From Victivallales bacterium (GTDB lineage Bacteria; Verrucomicrobiota; Lentisphaeria; Victivallales; SZUA-371), in NCBI GenBank assembly GCA_016936495.1, contig JAFGXT010000240.1, positions 1 through 33,209 on the forward strand: a DNA stretch of 33,209 bases, written 5' to 3'. Positions 8,545-16,672 of the stretch are shown here, in pieces. Positions within the stretch are counted from its first letter, which is position 1. The number at the start of each line of letters is the position of its first letter. Made by a program: the position numbers and the translations under genes. The notes under the pieces are model-generated. The model saw only the letters and a program-made list of their open reading frames with translations, ran no database searches and was not told the origin of the DNA.

Positions 8545-9402
8545 TCATGAGCGTGTAACAAACTCCTTGAGCTTTAAAAAACATTCCCCGGGTATCGCCA
8601 GAGTCCCGTCTCCCGTGCCCATATGAATATGAGGAAGAATACTGCCATGATAATCGCTGCCGCCACTGAGTAACAGATCATCGGCCTCCGCCAGTTCAAT
8701 TATAACCCGTGTCTGATGAGGAGTAAATCCCGGATAATAACATTCAATGCCGTCAAGTCCGTCGGGAACGAGTTTTTTCAGAATATTACGCACATGCGAC
8801 CGGGTATATTTGTTCCGATAAAGCGGGTGAGCCCATATGGCTATGCCGCCGGCGTGATGAATACGTTTAATGGATTCCTCCGGGCTGGGCAGCTCACGAC
8901 GACTGTAGCCGGGGCGCCCGCGCCGAAGGCATCGCTCAAACGCCTCGGCATTGTCCTTAAAATAGCCTTTTTCAATGAGTACCGACGCAATATGCGGACG
9001 ACCTATGCTCTCGCCCCCCGCCTTTTCCTGCAACTCCTCCAGACTTATCTTGTAGCCCAGTGAGTTAAGTTTTCTCAACATCGAATCATTGCGCTCATTA
9101 CGATCGCTTCTGATCTTTTCCAAAAATGAAGTCAAATGCGGATCAGTATGATTTACGAATAGACCGACTATATGAATCTCCCGTCCTGAAACACAGGTGG
9201 AGACTTCCACTCCGGGAACCGCTTCAACTCCCGTACCCGCCGCCGCGGCAAGGAACTCCTCCACTCCGCTGATCGTATCATGATCCGTCAACGCCAGCGC
9301 GGTAAGTCCCAGCTCGCTGGCTTTGGCGATCAATTCCGACGGGGTGTCCGTCCCGTCCGAGGCATGGCTGTGAACATGCAGGTCTATTTTTATCTGCTCC
9401 AT
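8545..9402 (-). CDS. PHP-domain phosphoesterase (TrpH/RNase AM, YciV family)
   Basis: A 285-residue metal-dependent phosphoesterase of the PHP family; E. coli RNase AM (YciV) and relatives hydrolyse 3',5'-bisphosphonucleotides and RNA 5' ends. Metal-ligand motifs are DLHVHSHASDGT (residues 7-18), LALTDHDTISG (about 36-46), GVEVSTCVSGREIHIVG (about 64-80), IAIWAHPLYRN (about 190) and LSGGSDYHG (about 245-253). The small insert at residues 100-180 (ending GRPGYSRRELPSPEES) is characteristic of this subfamily. Length is usual. It heads the minus-strand set with comEC and GT4 and is divergent from the dksA-like gene. Exact substrate is inference from the family. Confidence 0.9.
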   Translation of the reverse strand: MEQIKIDLHVHSHASDGTDTPSELIAKASELGLTALALTDHDTISGVEEFLAAAAGTGVEAVPGVEVSTCVSGREIHIVGLFVNHTDPHLTSFLEKIRSDRNERNDSMLRKLNSLGYKISLEELQEKAGGESIGRPHIASVLIEKGYFKDNAEAFERCLRRGRPGYSRRELPSPEESIKRIHHAGGIAIWAHPLYRNKYTRSHVRNILKKLVPDGLDGIECYYPGFTPHQTRVIIELAEADDLLLSGGSDYHGSILPHIHMGTGDGTLAIPGECFLKLKEFVTRS

Positions 9403-9488
9403 AAGTTCCTTTCTGTGAGTTTTCAGGCGGTTTTACACTTTTTATTAAGAAAAACTACAATAGAGTTTAACTTATTACAAATAGCTAC

Positions 9489-9516
9489 TTGCATTTTCCG
9501 TAAATTAAATTATATT
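9489..9516 (+). promoter_or_regulatory. Predicted sigma-70 promoter for the dksA-lspA-miaA operon
   Basis: TTGCAT (9489-9494) and TATATT (9511-9516) are separated by 16 nt, about 75 nt upstream of the dksA-like ATG, in an AT-rich divergent intergenic region. The -35 lies within the 16-mer TTGCATTTTCCGTAAA, which recurs with one change at 19243. Confidence 0.6.
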
Positions 9517-9589
9517 TGTCGGCTCTATTGTGGCTTAGAGGGGCTTGTGGTCTAGAAGTTTAAGAGTTAAATTTGAGGAATTTCAAGTA

Positions 9590-9997
9590 ATGGCCGAAGA
9601 TAAAAAGTTTCCAGAATTTACCGGAAAAAAACAGCAGTACTATGAATTGTTAATGCAGGCAAGAGCATTAGTACTGGGGCAGTTTGAGTTTCATTCTGAT
9701 GAGGCTCTGAAAAAAAATGATTCAGACATGGAAAGCCGGGGGATGGGCACGCACATTGGCGATACTGACAACAGCATCCGGGACATGGAGTTACAGCTCA
9801 TGGCCGAGGAAGGCAATGTATTGCATCTGATCGATGAAGCTCTCGACCGGTTGGCAAATGATGAATTCGGCTCCTGCATTGATTGCGGTGCGGATATCGG
9901 CGATGGCAGACTTGAAGTCAAACCATATGCCCAGTATTGCATAAAATGCAAGAAAATCCGTGAAGAAAATGACGGAATGAATCCTTATTTTGATTAA
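9590..9997 (+). CDS. TraR/DksA-family zinc-finger regulator
   Basis: A 135-residue DksA-like protein. DksA binds in the RNA polymerase secondary channel and, with ppGpp, adjusts rRNA and amino-acid promoters. The N-terminal half is helical and acidic (coiled-coil-like, residues 10-80), with DTDNSIRDMELQLMAEEGNVL typical of the TraR/DksA family. The C-terminal zinc finger reads CIDCGADIGDGRLEVKPYAQYCIKC, i.e. CxxC...CxxC (about residues 103-127). The track start at 9545 adds 15 unlikely residues; ATG 9590 is preceded by GAGGA with 10-nt spacing. The classical DxxDxA tip motif of true DksA is not evident, so it may be a DksA-like paralogue. Its stop overlaps the TTG start of lspA. Confidence 0.88.
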   Translation: MAEDKKFPEFTGKKQQYYELLMQARALVLGQFEFHSDEALKKNDSDMESRGMGTHIGDTDNSIRDMELQLMAEEGNVLHLIDEALDRLANDEFGSCIDCGADIGDGRLEVKPYAQYCIKCKKIREENDGMNPYFD

Positions 9998-10550
9998 ATT
10001 TCTGCAAAAATCAGAGTTCGGCGGCAAGGAAGAAAAAAAAATCATCCTGCAAGCCGCCATAACTGCCATCATACTTGCAATGCTGGACCAGGCAAGCAAG
10101 GCGGTGGTCGTAGCTGAATTCACCCTCGGGGAAAGCATTACGATTATCCCCGGATTTTTCAATCTCACCTATATCACCAATAAAGGCGCGGCGTGGGGTA
10201 TTCTGCACGGCAAAATATGGTTGCTGATGCTTATTTCCACCGTGGTTTTCGTCCTGATAATATGGCAGATAAGAACACTGACCGAAGGGTGGAACGAGCG
10301 TTATTTCGCCATGGCTGTGATTATCAGCGGTATCATCGGCAATTCAATAGACCGCATATGGCGCAAAGAAGTGGTGGATTTTCTGGACTTTTACATAAGG
10401 GTGAATGACAAAAGCTACTCCTGGCCGGCCTTCAATATCGCCGACAGCGCGATCACAGTCGGAGTCATAATATATATTGCCTCCACGCTGTTCCGGAAAT
10501 CACCGAATAAAAACACCGTCCAGACGGAAGACTCCAGCCCGGCGGAATAA
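9990..10550 (+). CDS. lspA: Lipoprotein signal peptidase (signal peptidase II)
   Basis: LspA is the inner-membrane aspartyl protease that cleaves lipoprotein signal peptides before the lipidated cysteine. This 186-residue product has four hydrophobic segments and the family motifs MLDQASKAVV (about 31), ITNKGAAWGIL (about 65), GNSIDRIWRKEVVDFLDF (about 116) and FNIADSAITVG (about 147), including both catalytic aspartates. The start is a TTG overlapping the last 8 nt of the dksA-like gene; no in-frame ATG or GTG occurs before the first membrane helix, so translational coupling is likely. Its stop overlaps the miaA ATG by 1 nt (taATG). A plausible client in this window is the lipoprotein Pal. 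Confidence 0.95.
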   Translation: MIKFLQKSEFGGKEEKKIILQAAITAIILAMLDQASKAVVVAEFTLGESITIIPGFFNLTYITNKGAAWGILHGKIWLLMLISTVVFVLIIWQIRTLTEGWNERYFAMAVIISGIIGNSIDRIWRKEVVDFLDFYIRVNDKSYSWPAFNIADSAITVGVIIYIASTLFRKSPNKNTVQTEDSSPAE

Positions 10551-11488
10551 TGAATACCGGCGCGAATCCTAAAATACTGGTCATCAGTGGTCCCACCGCC
10601 AGCGGCAAGACCGCCTTGGCGATAAAAGCCGCGCAAAGATTTTCAGGAGAAGTAATCTCCGCCGATTCCATGCAGGTATACCGTGGACTTGACATCGGCA
10701 CCGCCAAGCCGGACGCCGCGGAACAACAGGGTGTCGCTCATCACCTTATCGACATACTTGATATTGACGCGTCGCTGGATGTCTTCAGCTTCGTCGCCAT
10801 GGCGGAACAGGCTATTGCGCAAATACGCTCACGCGGACACCTTCCGGTGATAGCTGGAGGGACAGGTTTTTACCTAATAGCCTTACTTTATGGACTGGTT
10901 CCGTTGCCCGCCGACCCGGAAATACGCGCGGAACTCGACCACCGCTTCGACCACCCCCGGGGGCACGAAGAGCTCAAAGAGATCATGCAATCCTGCGATC
11001 CTCGGGATCTGGAACGCTGGCATATGCACCGTCGCAAACTCATTCGCGCCTACGAAGTCTTTCTGATAAGCGGCAAGTCCATCAGTGAATGGCAAACCCT
11101 GACCCATCCGGAATTACGCTTCCCGGTAGTGTCGATCAACTTATGCCGCGAGCGGGAAGAACTCAAAACGCGCATTCGTCAACGAACAGTCCTCATGCTT
11201 GAAAACGGCTGGATAAAAGAGGCGGAAAATATGATCGCGGCGGGATTACTTAACTCCCCCACCGCACATCAGGCAATGGGCTATAAACTGATCGGCATGT
11301 ACCTTGACGGCGCTATTACTTATGACGAGCTAATCGAGCGTATCGCTACCGCCACCTGGCAGCTTGCACGACGACAGATCACCTGGTTCAAGAAACAACA
11401 CCCTGAAACCAGGCACATCCTCATGCCCTGCGACGAAGAACAGCTCTTGGACGACATCAAACAACAGTTGAATGACCACTTGCAATAG
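10550..11488 (+). CDS. miaA: tRNA dimethylallyltransferase
   Basis: MiaA transfers a dimethylallyl group to A37 of tRNAs that read UNN codons. The 312-residue product opens with the P-loop ISGPTASGKTALA (residues 13-25), followed by VISADSMQVYRGLDIGTAKP (about 35-55), HHLIDILD (about 65), IAGGTGFYLIALLYG (about 100-115) and the C-terminal ARRQITWFKKQ (about 280), all diagnostic. Length is normal for the family. It is the third gene of the dksA-like/lspA/miaA operon with 1-nt overlap and ends 41 nt from the convergent ilvE. Confidence 0.97.
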   Translation: MNTGANPKILVISGPTASGKTALAIKAAQRFSGEVISADSMQVYRGLDIGTAKPDAAEQQGVAHHLIDILDIDASLDVFSFVAMAEQAIAQIRSRGHLPVIAGGTGFYLIALLYGLVPLPADPEIRAELDHRFDHPRGHEELKEIMQSCDPRDLERWHMHRRKLIRAYEVFLISGKSISEWQTLTHPELRFPVVSINLCREREELKTRIRQRTVLMLENGWIKEAENMIAAGLLNSPTAHQAMGYKLIGMYLDGAITYDELIERIATATWQLARRQITWFKKQHPETRHILMPCDEEQLLDDIKQQLNDHLQ

Positions 11489-11529
11489 TATAGCCATTCT
11501 ATTCTCATTAGCAGTATTCAGTCCAGGAC

Positions 11530-12540
11530 TCAGGAAAGTTTTATTTCCTGCATCCAGCCGTGAACATCCTCGACCTCGCCATATTGGATTCCAGTCATAC
11601 GATCATAAAGTTGTTTTAAAACCGGCCCTATTTCATCACGGAAACGATAAATTTTTTCACCATGACAAATATTGCGTACCGGAGTTATAATCACAGCAGT
11701 GCCGCAAGCGCCCACTTCCCTGAAACTGGAAAGTTCTTCAATTTTTATCGGACGCCGCTCCACCTCTATGCCTAAATCCCGCGCGATCAGGCGCAAAGAC
11801 TTATTGGTTATACTGTCAAGAATAGAGCTTGAATCCGGAGTAACATATGCGCCGTCATGACTTATGCCGATAAAATTACTGGTGCCGAACTCCTCAATGT
11901 ATTCACGCTTGGCGGCGTCCAGAAACAACGCCACCTGACAGCCCATATCCTTGGCTTTACGAGTGGGATACAAACTCGCGGCGTAATTACCGGCGATTTT
12001 AATATGCCCGGTTCCACGCGGAGCGGCACGGTCAAATTCAGACACACAGGCGTCGACCGGCTTTATCCCGCCTTTATAATAAGGTCCTACTGGAGACACC
12101 AGAACTAAAAATATATAATCATCGCTGGCGGAAATACCTATCTGCGGAGTAACCCCGATCAGAAGCGGACGGATATAAAGCGAACCGCCGGTACCATAAG
12201 GCGGGACATACTCAATATTGTCCTGAACAACCCGCTGTACCGCCTCATTGAATATCTCCAACGGAATCTCAGGCCCCATTATATGGGCGCTGGTTCGGTT
12301 CAGGCGCAAAGCGTTCTCACCGGGTCTGAACACTCTGACTTTGCCATCCTTACAGCAGAACGCCTTAAGACCTTCAAAAGCCGCCTGACCATAATGCAGA
12401 CAGTTAGAAGCTATTGAAAGCTCTATTTTATCACTGGAACACAATATCCCGTCATCCCATTTACCACCGCTGAATTTATAGCGGATGTTAGACTTGACAG
12501 GCATGTAACTGAAGCCCAAACTTTGCCAATCGATTTCCAT
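11530..12540 (-). CDS. ilvE: Branched-chain-amino-acid aminotransferase
   Basis: A PLP-dependent class IV aminotransferase that performs the last step of valine, leucine and isoleucine synthesis (and the first of their breakdown). The 336-residue protein has NCLHYGQAAFEGLKAF (about 48-63), the group II BCAT signature, GSLYIRPLLIGV (about 122), GHIKIAGNYAAS with the PLP lysine (about 178) and EEFGTSNFIGI (about 217). The C-terminal end VREVGACGTAVIITPV-type block is present as SSFREVGACGTAVIIT. It is transcribed alone on the minus strand, convergent with miaA and divergent from pal. ilvC, an earlier enzyme of the same pathway, lies 8 kb away as a separate unit. Confidence 0.95.
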   Translation of the reverse strand: MEIDWQSLGFSYMPVKSNIRYKFSGGKWDDGILCSSDKIELSIASNCLHYGQAAFEGLKAFCCKDGKVRVFRPGENALRLNRTSAHIMGPEIPLEIFNEAVQRVVQDNIEYVPPYGTGGSLYIRPLLIGVTPQIGISASDDYIFLVLVSPVGPYYKGGIKPVDACVSEFDRAAPRGTGHIKIAGNYAASLYPTRKAKDMGCQVALFLDAAKREYIEEFGTSNFIGISHDGAYVTPDSSSILDSITNKSLRLIARDLGIEVERRPIKIEELSSFREVGACGTAVIITPVRNICHGEKIYRFRDEIGPVLKQLYDRMTGIQYGEVEDVHGWMQEIKLS

Positions 12541-12618
12541 AAAACCAACAATATCCGATTTTTTTTTAATTTTTATTTTATTTAAGCTGGAAAGCCATGT
12601 AATATACTGTTAATTAAC

Positions 12619-12647
12619 TTGTATGTCAATACATTAATCAATATATT
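12619..12647 (+). promoter_or_regulatory. Predicted sigma-70 promoter of pal
   Basis: TTGTAT (12619-12624), a 17-nt spacer and TATATT (12642-12647) lie 30 nt before the pal ATG in an AT-rich stretch. The fit to consensus is good although the background is AT-rich. Confidence 0.55.
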
Positions 12648-12676
12648 ATAATCAAACCAAAATAAAAGGTGCGTTC

Positions 12677-13270
12677 ATGAGATTAAGCAGAATTATTTAT
12701 GCGGGGATGCTTGCGGGGATCATTTCATTAGTTACGGGCTGTGTAGGAAACGAGGACACCCTGGGTCCATCAACTCTTGCCACAACTGATACCATACCCG
12801 GCCCGGGCGATGGCACTCTAGGGGATATCTTACCTGGAGGAACTGATATTGCCGGTCCGACCGGATTCCAGGCAGGAGGAGCAGAAAGCCTGAGCGGAGC
12901 GGACGCCTTCGGCGAGCCGATTCCAAATCTGAACTTTCCCACCATTTATTTTGCATATGACCAGGATCAAATCGGCGCCAGCGAACGCACAAAGTTGGAA
13001 AAAGTAGCTGACTACATGAACAAATACGGCAGTGTCGGAGTCATCATCGAAGGACATTGCGACGAACGTGGCAGCGCCGAATACAACCGGGCGCTGGGCG
13101 AACGCCGCGCATTATCGGTAAAACACTACCTGACCAAGCTCGGCGTACCGGAAACTAAGCTTAAGACCATCAGTTACGGCGAAGAACGTCCGGTGGTGAG
13201 CGGGGAAACGCCGGAAGTACATACCAAAAACCGACGCGCAGAACTAATACCGGTGCGGTTGAGACAATAA
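12677..13270 (+). CDS. pal: Peptidoglycan-associated lipoprotein (Pal/OmpA domain)
   Basis: An outer-membrane lipoprotein that tethers the envelope to peptidoglycan and works with the Tol system. The N-terminus is a lipoprotein signal (positive RLSR, hydrophobic stretch, lipobox LVTGC with the cysteine at residue 22). A Gly/Pro/Thr-rich linker follows (about 25-85). The OmpA-like domain (about 90-197) has IYFAYDQDQI, IIEGHCDERGSAEYNRALGERRA with the D and R that bind meso-DAP, and KNRRAEL near the end. Length of 197 is within the Pal range. It is monocistronic: promoter at 12619 and a terminator at 13298. No tolB, tolA, tolQ or tolR is adjacent, which differs from the usual tol-pal layout. 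Presence of Pal implies a diderm envelope. Confidence 0.93.
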   Translation: MRLSRIIYAGMLAGIISLVTGCVGNEDTLGPSTLATTDTIPGPGDGTLGDILPGGTDIAGPTGFQAGGAESLSGADAFGEPIPNLNFPTIYFAYDQDQIGASERTKLEKVADYMNKYGSVGVIIEGHCDERGSAEYNRALGERRALSVKHYLTKLGVPETKLKTISYGEERPVVSGETPEVHTKNRRAELIPVRLRQ

Positions 13271-13297
13271 ACGGAGCATCACAGGCAGCACACTTGC

Positions 13298-13340
13298 AAG
13301 GGAAGGCTTAAGACCGCAAAACGCTTTCCCTTTTCTTTTT
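13298..13340 (+). terminator. Intrinsic terminator after pal
   Basis: AAGGGAAGGC (13298-13307) pairs with GCTTTCCCTT (13323-13332) with one G-T pair, followed by TTCTTTTT. It ends the pal transcript 28 nt after the stop codon. Confidence 0.7.
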
Positions 13341-13367
13341 GTGCTTCTTTAATTCATAAGGAAGAAA

Positions 13368-14336
13368 ATGCACACAGAACATCTGATTGTCAATATTCTT
13401 ATTTTCGCTCTTGGAGTAGCCATCCTCATCAAAGGCAGTGATTGGTTTATCGACGGAGCATCATATATCGCCCGTAAATTCAATGTTCCGGAAATCGTCA
13501 TTGGTCTGACGCTGGTAAGTCTGGGCACGTCTCTGCCGGAGCTGGCGACCAACGTCTACGCGTCGCTCAATGGTGAAGGCTGCATTGCCATCGGTAACGT
13601 AGTCGGCAGTAACATAACCAATGTGTTGCTGGTGCTGGGAGCGGGAATTGTACTTACCCGAAACATCGACATACCCAAAGCATTACTGAAACGGGACGGA
13701 TTTTTCATGCTGGGCGCGTCCCTGCTCTGCGCCGGCATGTATGCTCTGGGCGGCGGACTGGGCAGAATCGACGGCGTCATACTGCTGATTATAGTGCTCT
13801 ACTACCTGTACATTCTGCTGAAGCACAAAGATTCACTGGAAGCGGAATTACCAGACAAAGACGAACCGGAGGCATTTAAAGGTATTCGCGGTGCACTGGT
13901 GTTTTCCGCACTCGGATTGATTATGATCTTTGCCGGCGCGCAGATGCTGGTAGACAACGTGGTATGGACGGCGGAAAAGCTGAATTGGAACAAAGCGGTT
14001 ATCTCCGCTACCATCGTCGCACTCGGCACATCCCTTCCGGAACTGGCGGTAACCATCGCCGGAGTAATCAAGAAAAAGCACGGGATAGCTTTAGGCAACA
14101 TCGTGGGCAGCAACATTTTCAATATCCTGCTGATACTAGGAATATCCTGCGTCATCTCTCCGATAGGATTGGAAAAAGAAATGCTCTACGTAAACCTGCC
14201 GATAATGGTAACGTCAAGCGCTCTGCTGCTGATCTTCATGCGCACAAGTTGGAAACTGGTAAGGGCGGAAGGCGTCATACTATTGTTACTGTATTGCCTG
14301 TTCATTGGCTATAATGTGATGAAACTGAAATTCTGA
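13368..14336 (+). CDS. Calcium/sodium antiporter (CaCA family, YrbG-like)
   Basis: A 322-residue inner-membrane cation exchanger with two inverted repeats of five helices. Each repeat has the CaCA alpha motif: GTSLPELATNVYASLNGEGCIAIGNVVGSN-type sequence at about 51-82 and GTSLPELAVTIAGV...GNIVGSNIFN at about 225-255, with the acidic residue in PEL that coordinates the ion. An acidic cytosolic loop (about 150-175) joins the halves. Such proteins (YrbG, MJ0091/NCX_Mj) exchange Ca2+ for Na+ or H+. It is flanked by the pal terminator and its own terminator, so it is probably a single-gene unit. The exact ion pair is not readable from sequence. Confidence 0.92.
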   Translation: MHTEHLIVNILIFALGVAILIKGSDWFIDGASYIARKFNVPEIVIGLTLVSLGTSLPELATNVYASLNGEGCIAIGNVVGSNITNVLLVLGAGIVLTRNIDIPKALLKRDGFFMLGASLLCAGMYALGGGLGRIDGVILLIIVLYYLYILLKHKDSLEAELPDKDEPEAFKGIRGALVFSALGLIMIFAGAQMLVDNVVWTAEKLNWNKAVISATIVALGTSLPELAVTIAGVIKKKHGIALGNIVGSNIFNILLILGISCVISPIGLEKEMLYVNLPIMVTSSALLLIFMRTSWKLVRAEGVILLLLYCLFIGYNVMKLKF

Positions 14337-14352
14337 GTTCAGTATTTTTTTT
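14324..14352 (+). terminator. Intrinsic terminator overlapping the antiporter stop codon
   Basis: ACTGAA (14324-14329) pairs with TTCAGT (14338-14343); the loop contains the TGA stop at 14334-14336, and eight T residues follow at 14345-14352. The stem is short but the T tract is strong. Confidence 0.6.
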
Positions 14353-14445
14353 GTATTTTATCTTGCTTTTAAAAGATAACAGCCTATTGTTAATATTCTT
14401 ACGGCTGAATTAATATTTAATGAAAAGAGACGTTAAAGGTAGACC

Positions 14446-15726
14446 ATGATAAGCAACGCTTACAATGACTTGAAAGAACGAGGTTTCATCAATCAGGAAA
14501 CCGACGCCGAAGCGCTGAATAAACTGCTAAATTCGGAAAAAATAACTTTTTATATAGGTTTTGACCCCACCGGAAACAGTCTGCACATAGGGCACTTGCT
14601 CCCGATCATGGCGATGCGCCGTCTGCAACAAGCCGGACACACCCCGGTGGTACTGGTCGGCGGAGCCACCGCACTGATCGGAGACCCCTCCGGCAAATCC
14701 GAAGCCAGACCTATAATCACCAAAGAAACGGTGGCGGAGAACGTGGCGGCGATAAAGACTCAGCTGGCGCGCTATGTAGATCTCGACAAAAGCATATTCG
14801 TCAACAATGCAGACTGGCTTCAGCAGCTGTCGTATATCGACTTCCTGCGCGAAGTCGGTTATCGCTTCAGCGTTAACAAGATGCTTGCCGCGGAATCGGT
14901 AAAGATGCGCCTGGAAACAGGGCTGTCATTCCTTGAATTCAACTACTCTATTCTTCAGGCATACGATTTTTATATCCTGAATCGCGATCATAAATGCCGG
15001 GTTCAATTCGGCGGGCAGGATCAGTGGGGCAACATCGTCGCGGGCGTAGACCTTACCCGCAGGATGAGCCAGGAGGAAGTATTCGGCATGACCTTCCCGC
15101 TGCTGTTGGACAGCAACGGACAGAAATTCGGCAAAACCGCCGGTGGAGCGGTATGGCTAGACCCCGAACGCACTCCGATATTCGACTACTATCAGTTCTG
15201 GAGGAACTGTGATGACGCGGACGTGGGCAGACTGCTCGGCTTCTTCTCGTCTCTCCCTATGTCGGAGATAAAAGAACTCGCCACGCTTGAAGCTCCGGCG
15301 ATCAACCGCGCCAAAGAAATTCTGGCATACGAAGCAACCGCATTAGCACACGGCACGGCAGAAGCGGAAAAGGCTTACCTGGCAGCTTGCGGAAAGTTTG
15401 GTTTCGCCGATCCCGAAAACCGTATTTACACTTCCAGCGCGATAAAAAACATTCAGGTGCGGAACGGCGGCATGGATGACCTGCCCAGCTATCAGCTCCC
15501 GGCTGATGATCTTACCGAAGAAGGCGTATGGATAGTAAAACTGCTGGCACAATCCGGGCTTTGCGCGTCAAATGGAGAAGCCCGCAGGCTTATCGCCGGA
15601 GGCGGAGCTTATCTCAATGACGAAAGGATCAGCGACGCCGATATTTATGTTGGCAAAGATCATTTCAAAGACGGCAGCCTTATTCTCAAAGCCGGAAAGA
15701 AAAAAGTAAAAAGAATCATACTCTAA
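14446..15726 (+). CDS. tyrS: Tyrosyl-tRNA synthetase
   Basis: This class I synthetase charges tRNA-Tyr. The 426-residue product has HIGH at residues 47-50 (SLHIGHLLP), GDPSGKS (about 85), the tyrosine/tRNA-binding VQFGGQDQWGNIVAG (about 187) and the second ATP motif KFGKT at 227-231 in place of KMSKS, as in bacterial TyrRS. The C-terminal S4-like RNA-binding domain (about 360-426) contains SNGEARRLIAGGGAYLNDERI. Length matches the bacterial type. About 110 nt of AT-rich sequence precedes it, too short for a T-box leader. A GC-rich hairpin follows 11 nt after the stop. Confidence 0.97.
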   Translation: MISNAYNDLKERGFINQETDAEALNKLLNSEKITFYIGFDPTGNSLHIGHLLPIMAMRRLQQAGHTPVVLVGGATALIGDPSGKSEARPIITKETVAENVAAIKTQLARYVDLDKSIFVNNADWLQQLSYIDFLREVGYRFSVNKMLAAESVKMRLETGLSFLEFNYSILQAYDFYILNRDHKCRVQFGGQDQWGNIVAGVDLTRRMSQEEVFGMTFPLLLDSNGQKFGKTAGGAVWLDPERTPIFDYYQFWRNCDDADVGRLLGFFSSLPMSEIKELATLEAPAINRAKEILAYEATALAHGTAEAEKAYLAACGKFGFADPENRIYTSSAIKNIQVRNGGMDDLPSYQLPADDLTEEGVWIVKLLAQSGLCASNGEARRLIAGGGAYLNDERISDADIYVGKDHFKDGSLILKAGKKKVKRIIL

Positions 15727-15736
15727 TAAAATCAGC

Positions 15737-15770
15737 TCAGGCGCAACTGGGATATCGCCCTTGCGCCTGA
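15737..15770 (+). terminator. Hairpin after tyrS (terminator or processing stem)
   Basis: TCAGGCGCAA (15737-15746) and TTGCGCCTGA (15761-15770) form a perfect 10-bp stem with a 14-nt loop. Only a weak T-rich stretch (ACTTTCTC) follows, so read-through into the kinase gene is possible. Confidence 0.55.
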
Positions 15771-15802
15771 ACTTTCTCACTCAAATACGGGAGCACCGTA
15801 AA

Positions 15803-16663
15803 ATGCTCACACATATCAAGCAATACAAAATAATCGCGGAACTGGCAAACAACGGTCCCATGAGCGTATACCGCGCAATGGATGAAGATGTCGGTTCAGA
15901 GGTGGTTGTAAAAGTAATGCTGCCGGCGGCCAAGGTGGAGGAACACCAGAAAAATTCTTTTCTACGCGAAATCAGCATCACCGCCATGCTTAAACACCCG
16001 AATATCGTCAGATTTATTGAATCAGGTTTCGAGAAAGGTCTGCTCTTCTGCGTCATGGAATATTGTAACGGCGGGAATTTGTATGATACGATGAAACAGC
16101 CAGGGCGCCGCCTCGAACCGGAAGAAGCCATACCCATGATTCGTCAAGTGCTGTCCGGACTTGACTACGCCCACAACGCGAGTATACCCTCTAAAGTAGA
16201 AAATTCTCAAATACGCGGCATAGTGCATCGCGACATAAAACCAGAAAACATTCTGCTCTCTTATAATGAATCAGGTCAATTCAACGCAAAAATAAGTGAT
16301 TTCGGACTGTCCAAAGCCTTTCACCTTTCCAACCAATACGGCTGGACCAGAACCGGAGACATCGGCGGCTCACTGGCATATATCTCCAAGCAGCAAATCA
16401 TCAATTATAAATACGTGAAGCCGGAAGTGGACGTATGGAGCTCCGCCGCGGTACTCTTCTATATGCTTGCAGGCACACCTCCGCGTAGCGGACAAATCTC
16501 TTTCAGTGATATACTCAGCGCCCCACCGGCTTCAATAAGGACATATCGCGACGACCTGCCACAGAAACTTGCGGAACTGATTGACGCAGCTCTCGACGAC
16601 AGCGAAGCATTACGCTTCAAGACCGCGGCTGAATTTAAACAAGAACTGAAGAAATTCGTCTAA
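15803..16663 (+). CDS. Soluble serine/threonine protein kinase
   Basis: A 286-residue single-domain Hanks-type kinase without membrane segment or sensor domain. The catalytic lysine is in VVVKVM (K37), the catalytic loop is HRDIKPEN (D144) and the metal-binding DFG is at 166-168. DVWSSAAVLFYMLAG (about 210) is subdomain IX. Two features are unusual: the glycine-rich loop is reduced (ELANNGPMSVYRA) and the activation-segment APE is replaced by AYISKQQ. The track start at 15761 is a TTG inside the tyrS hairpin; ATG 15803 with upstream GGGAGC is preferred. It converges, 9 nt apart, on an ECF sigma gene, and PVC bacteria are known to have ECF sigma factors associated with Ser/Thr kinases, so a shared signalling role is plausible. 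Confidence 0.88.
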   Translation: MLTHIKQYKIIAELANNGPMSVYRAMDEDVGSEVVVKVMLPAAKVEEHQKNSFLREISITAMLKHPNIVRFIESGFEKGLLFCVMEYCNGGNLYDTMKQPGRRLEPEEAIPMIRQVLSGLDYAHNASIPSKVENSQIRGIVHRDIKPENILLSYNESGQFNAKISDFGLSKAFHLSNQYGWTRTGDIGGSLAYISKQQIINYKYVKPEVDVWSSAAVLFYMLAGTPPRSGQISFSDILSAPPASIRTYRDDLPQKLAELIDAALDDSEALRFKTAAEFKQELKKFV

Positions 16664-16672
16664 ATACGCAAC

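Noticed and set aside
14337-14445. Possible T-box leader of tyrS
   Set aside because: The gap is only about 110 nt, begins with the antiporter terminator and lacks the T-box antiterminator sequence.
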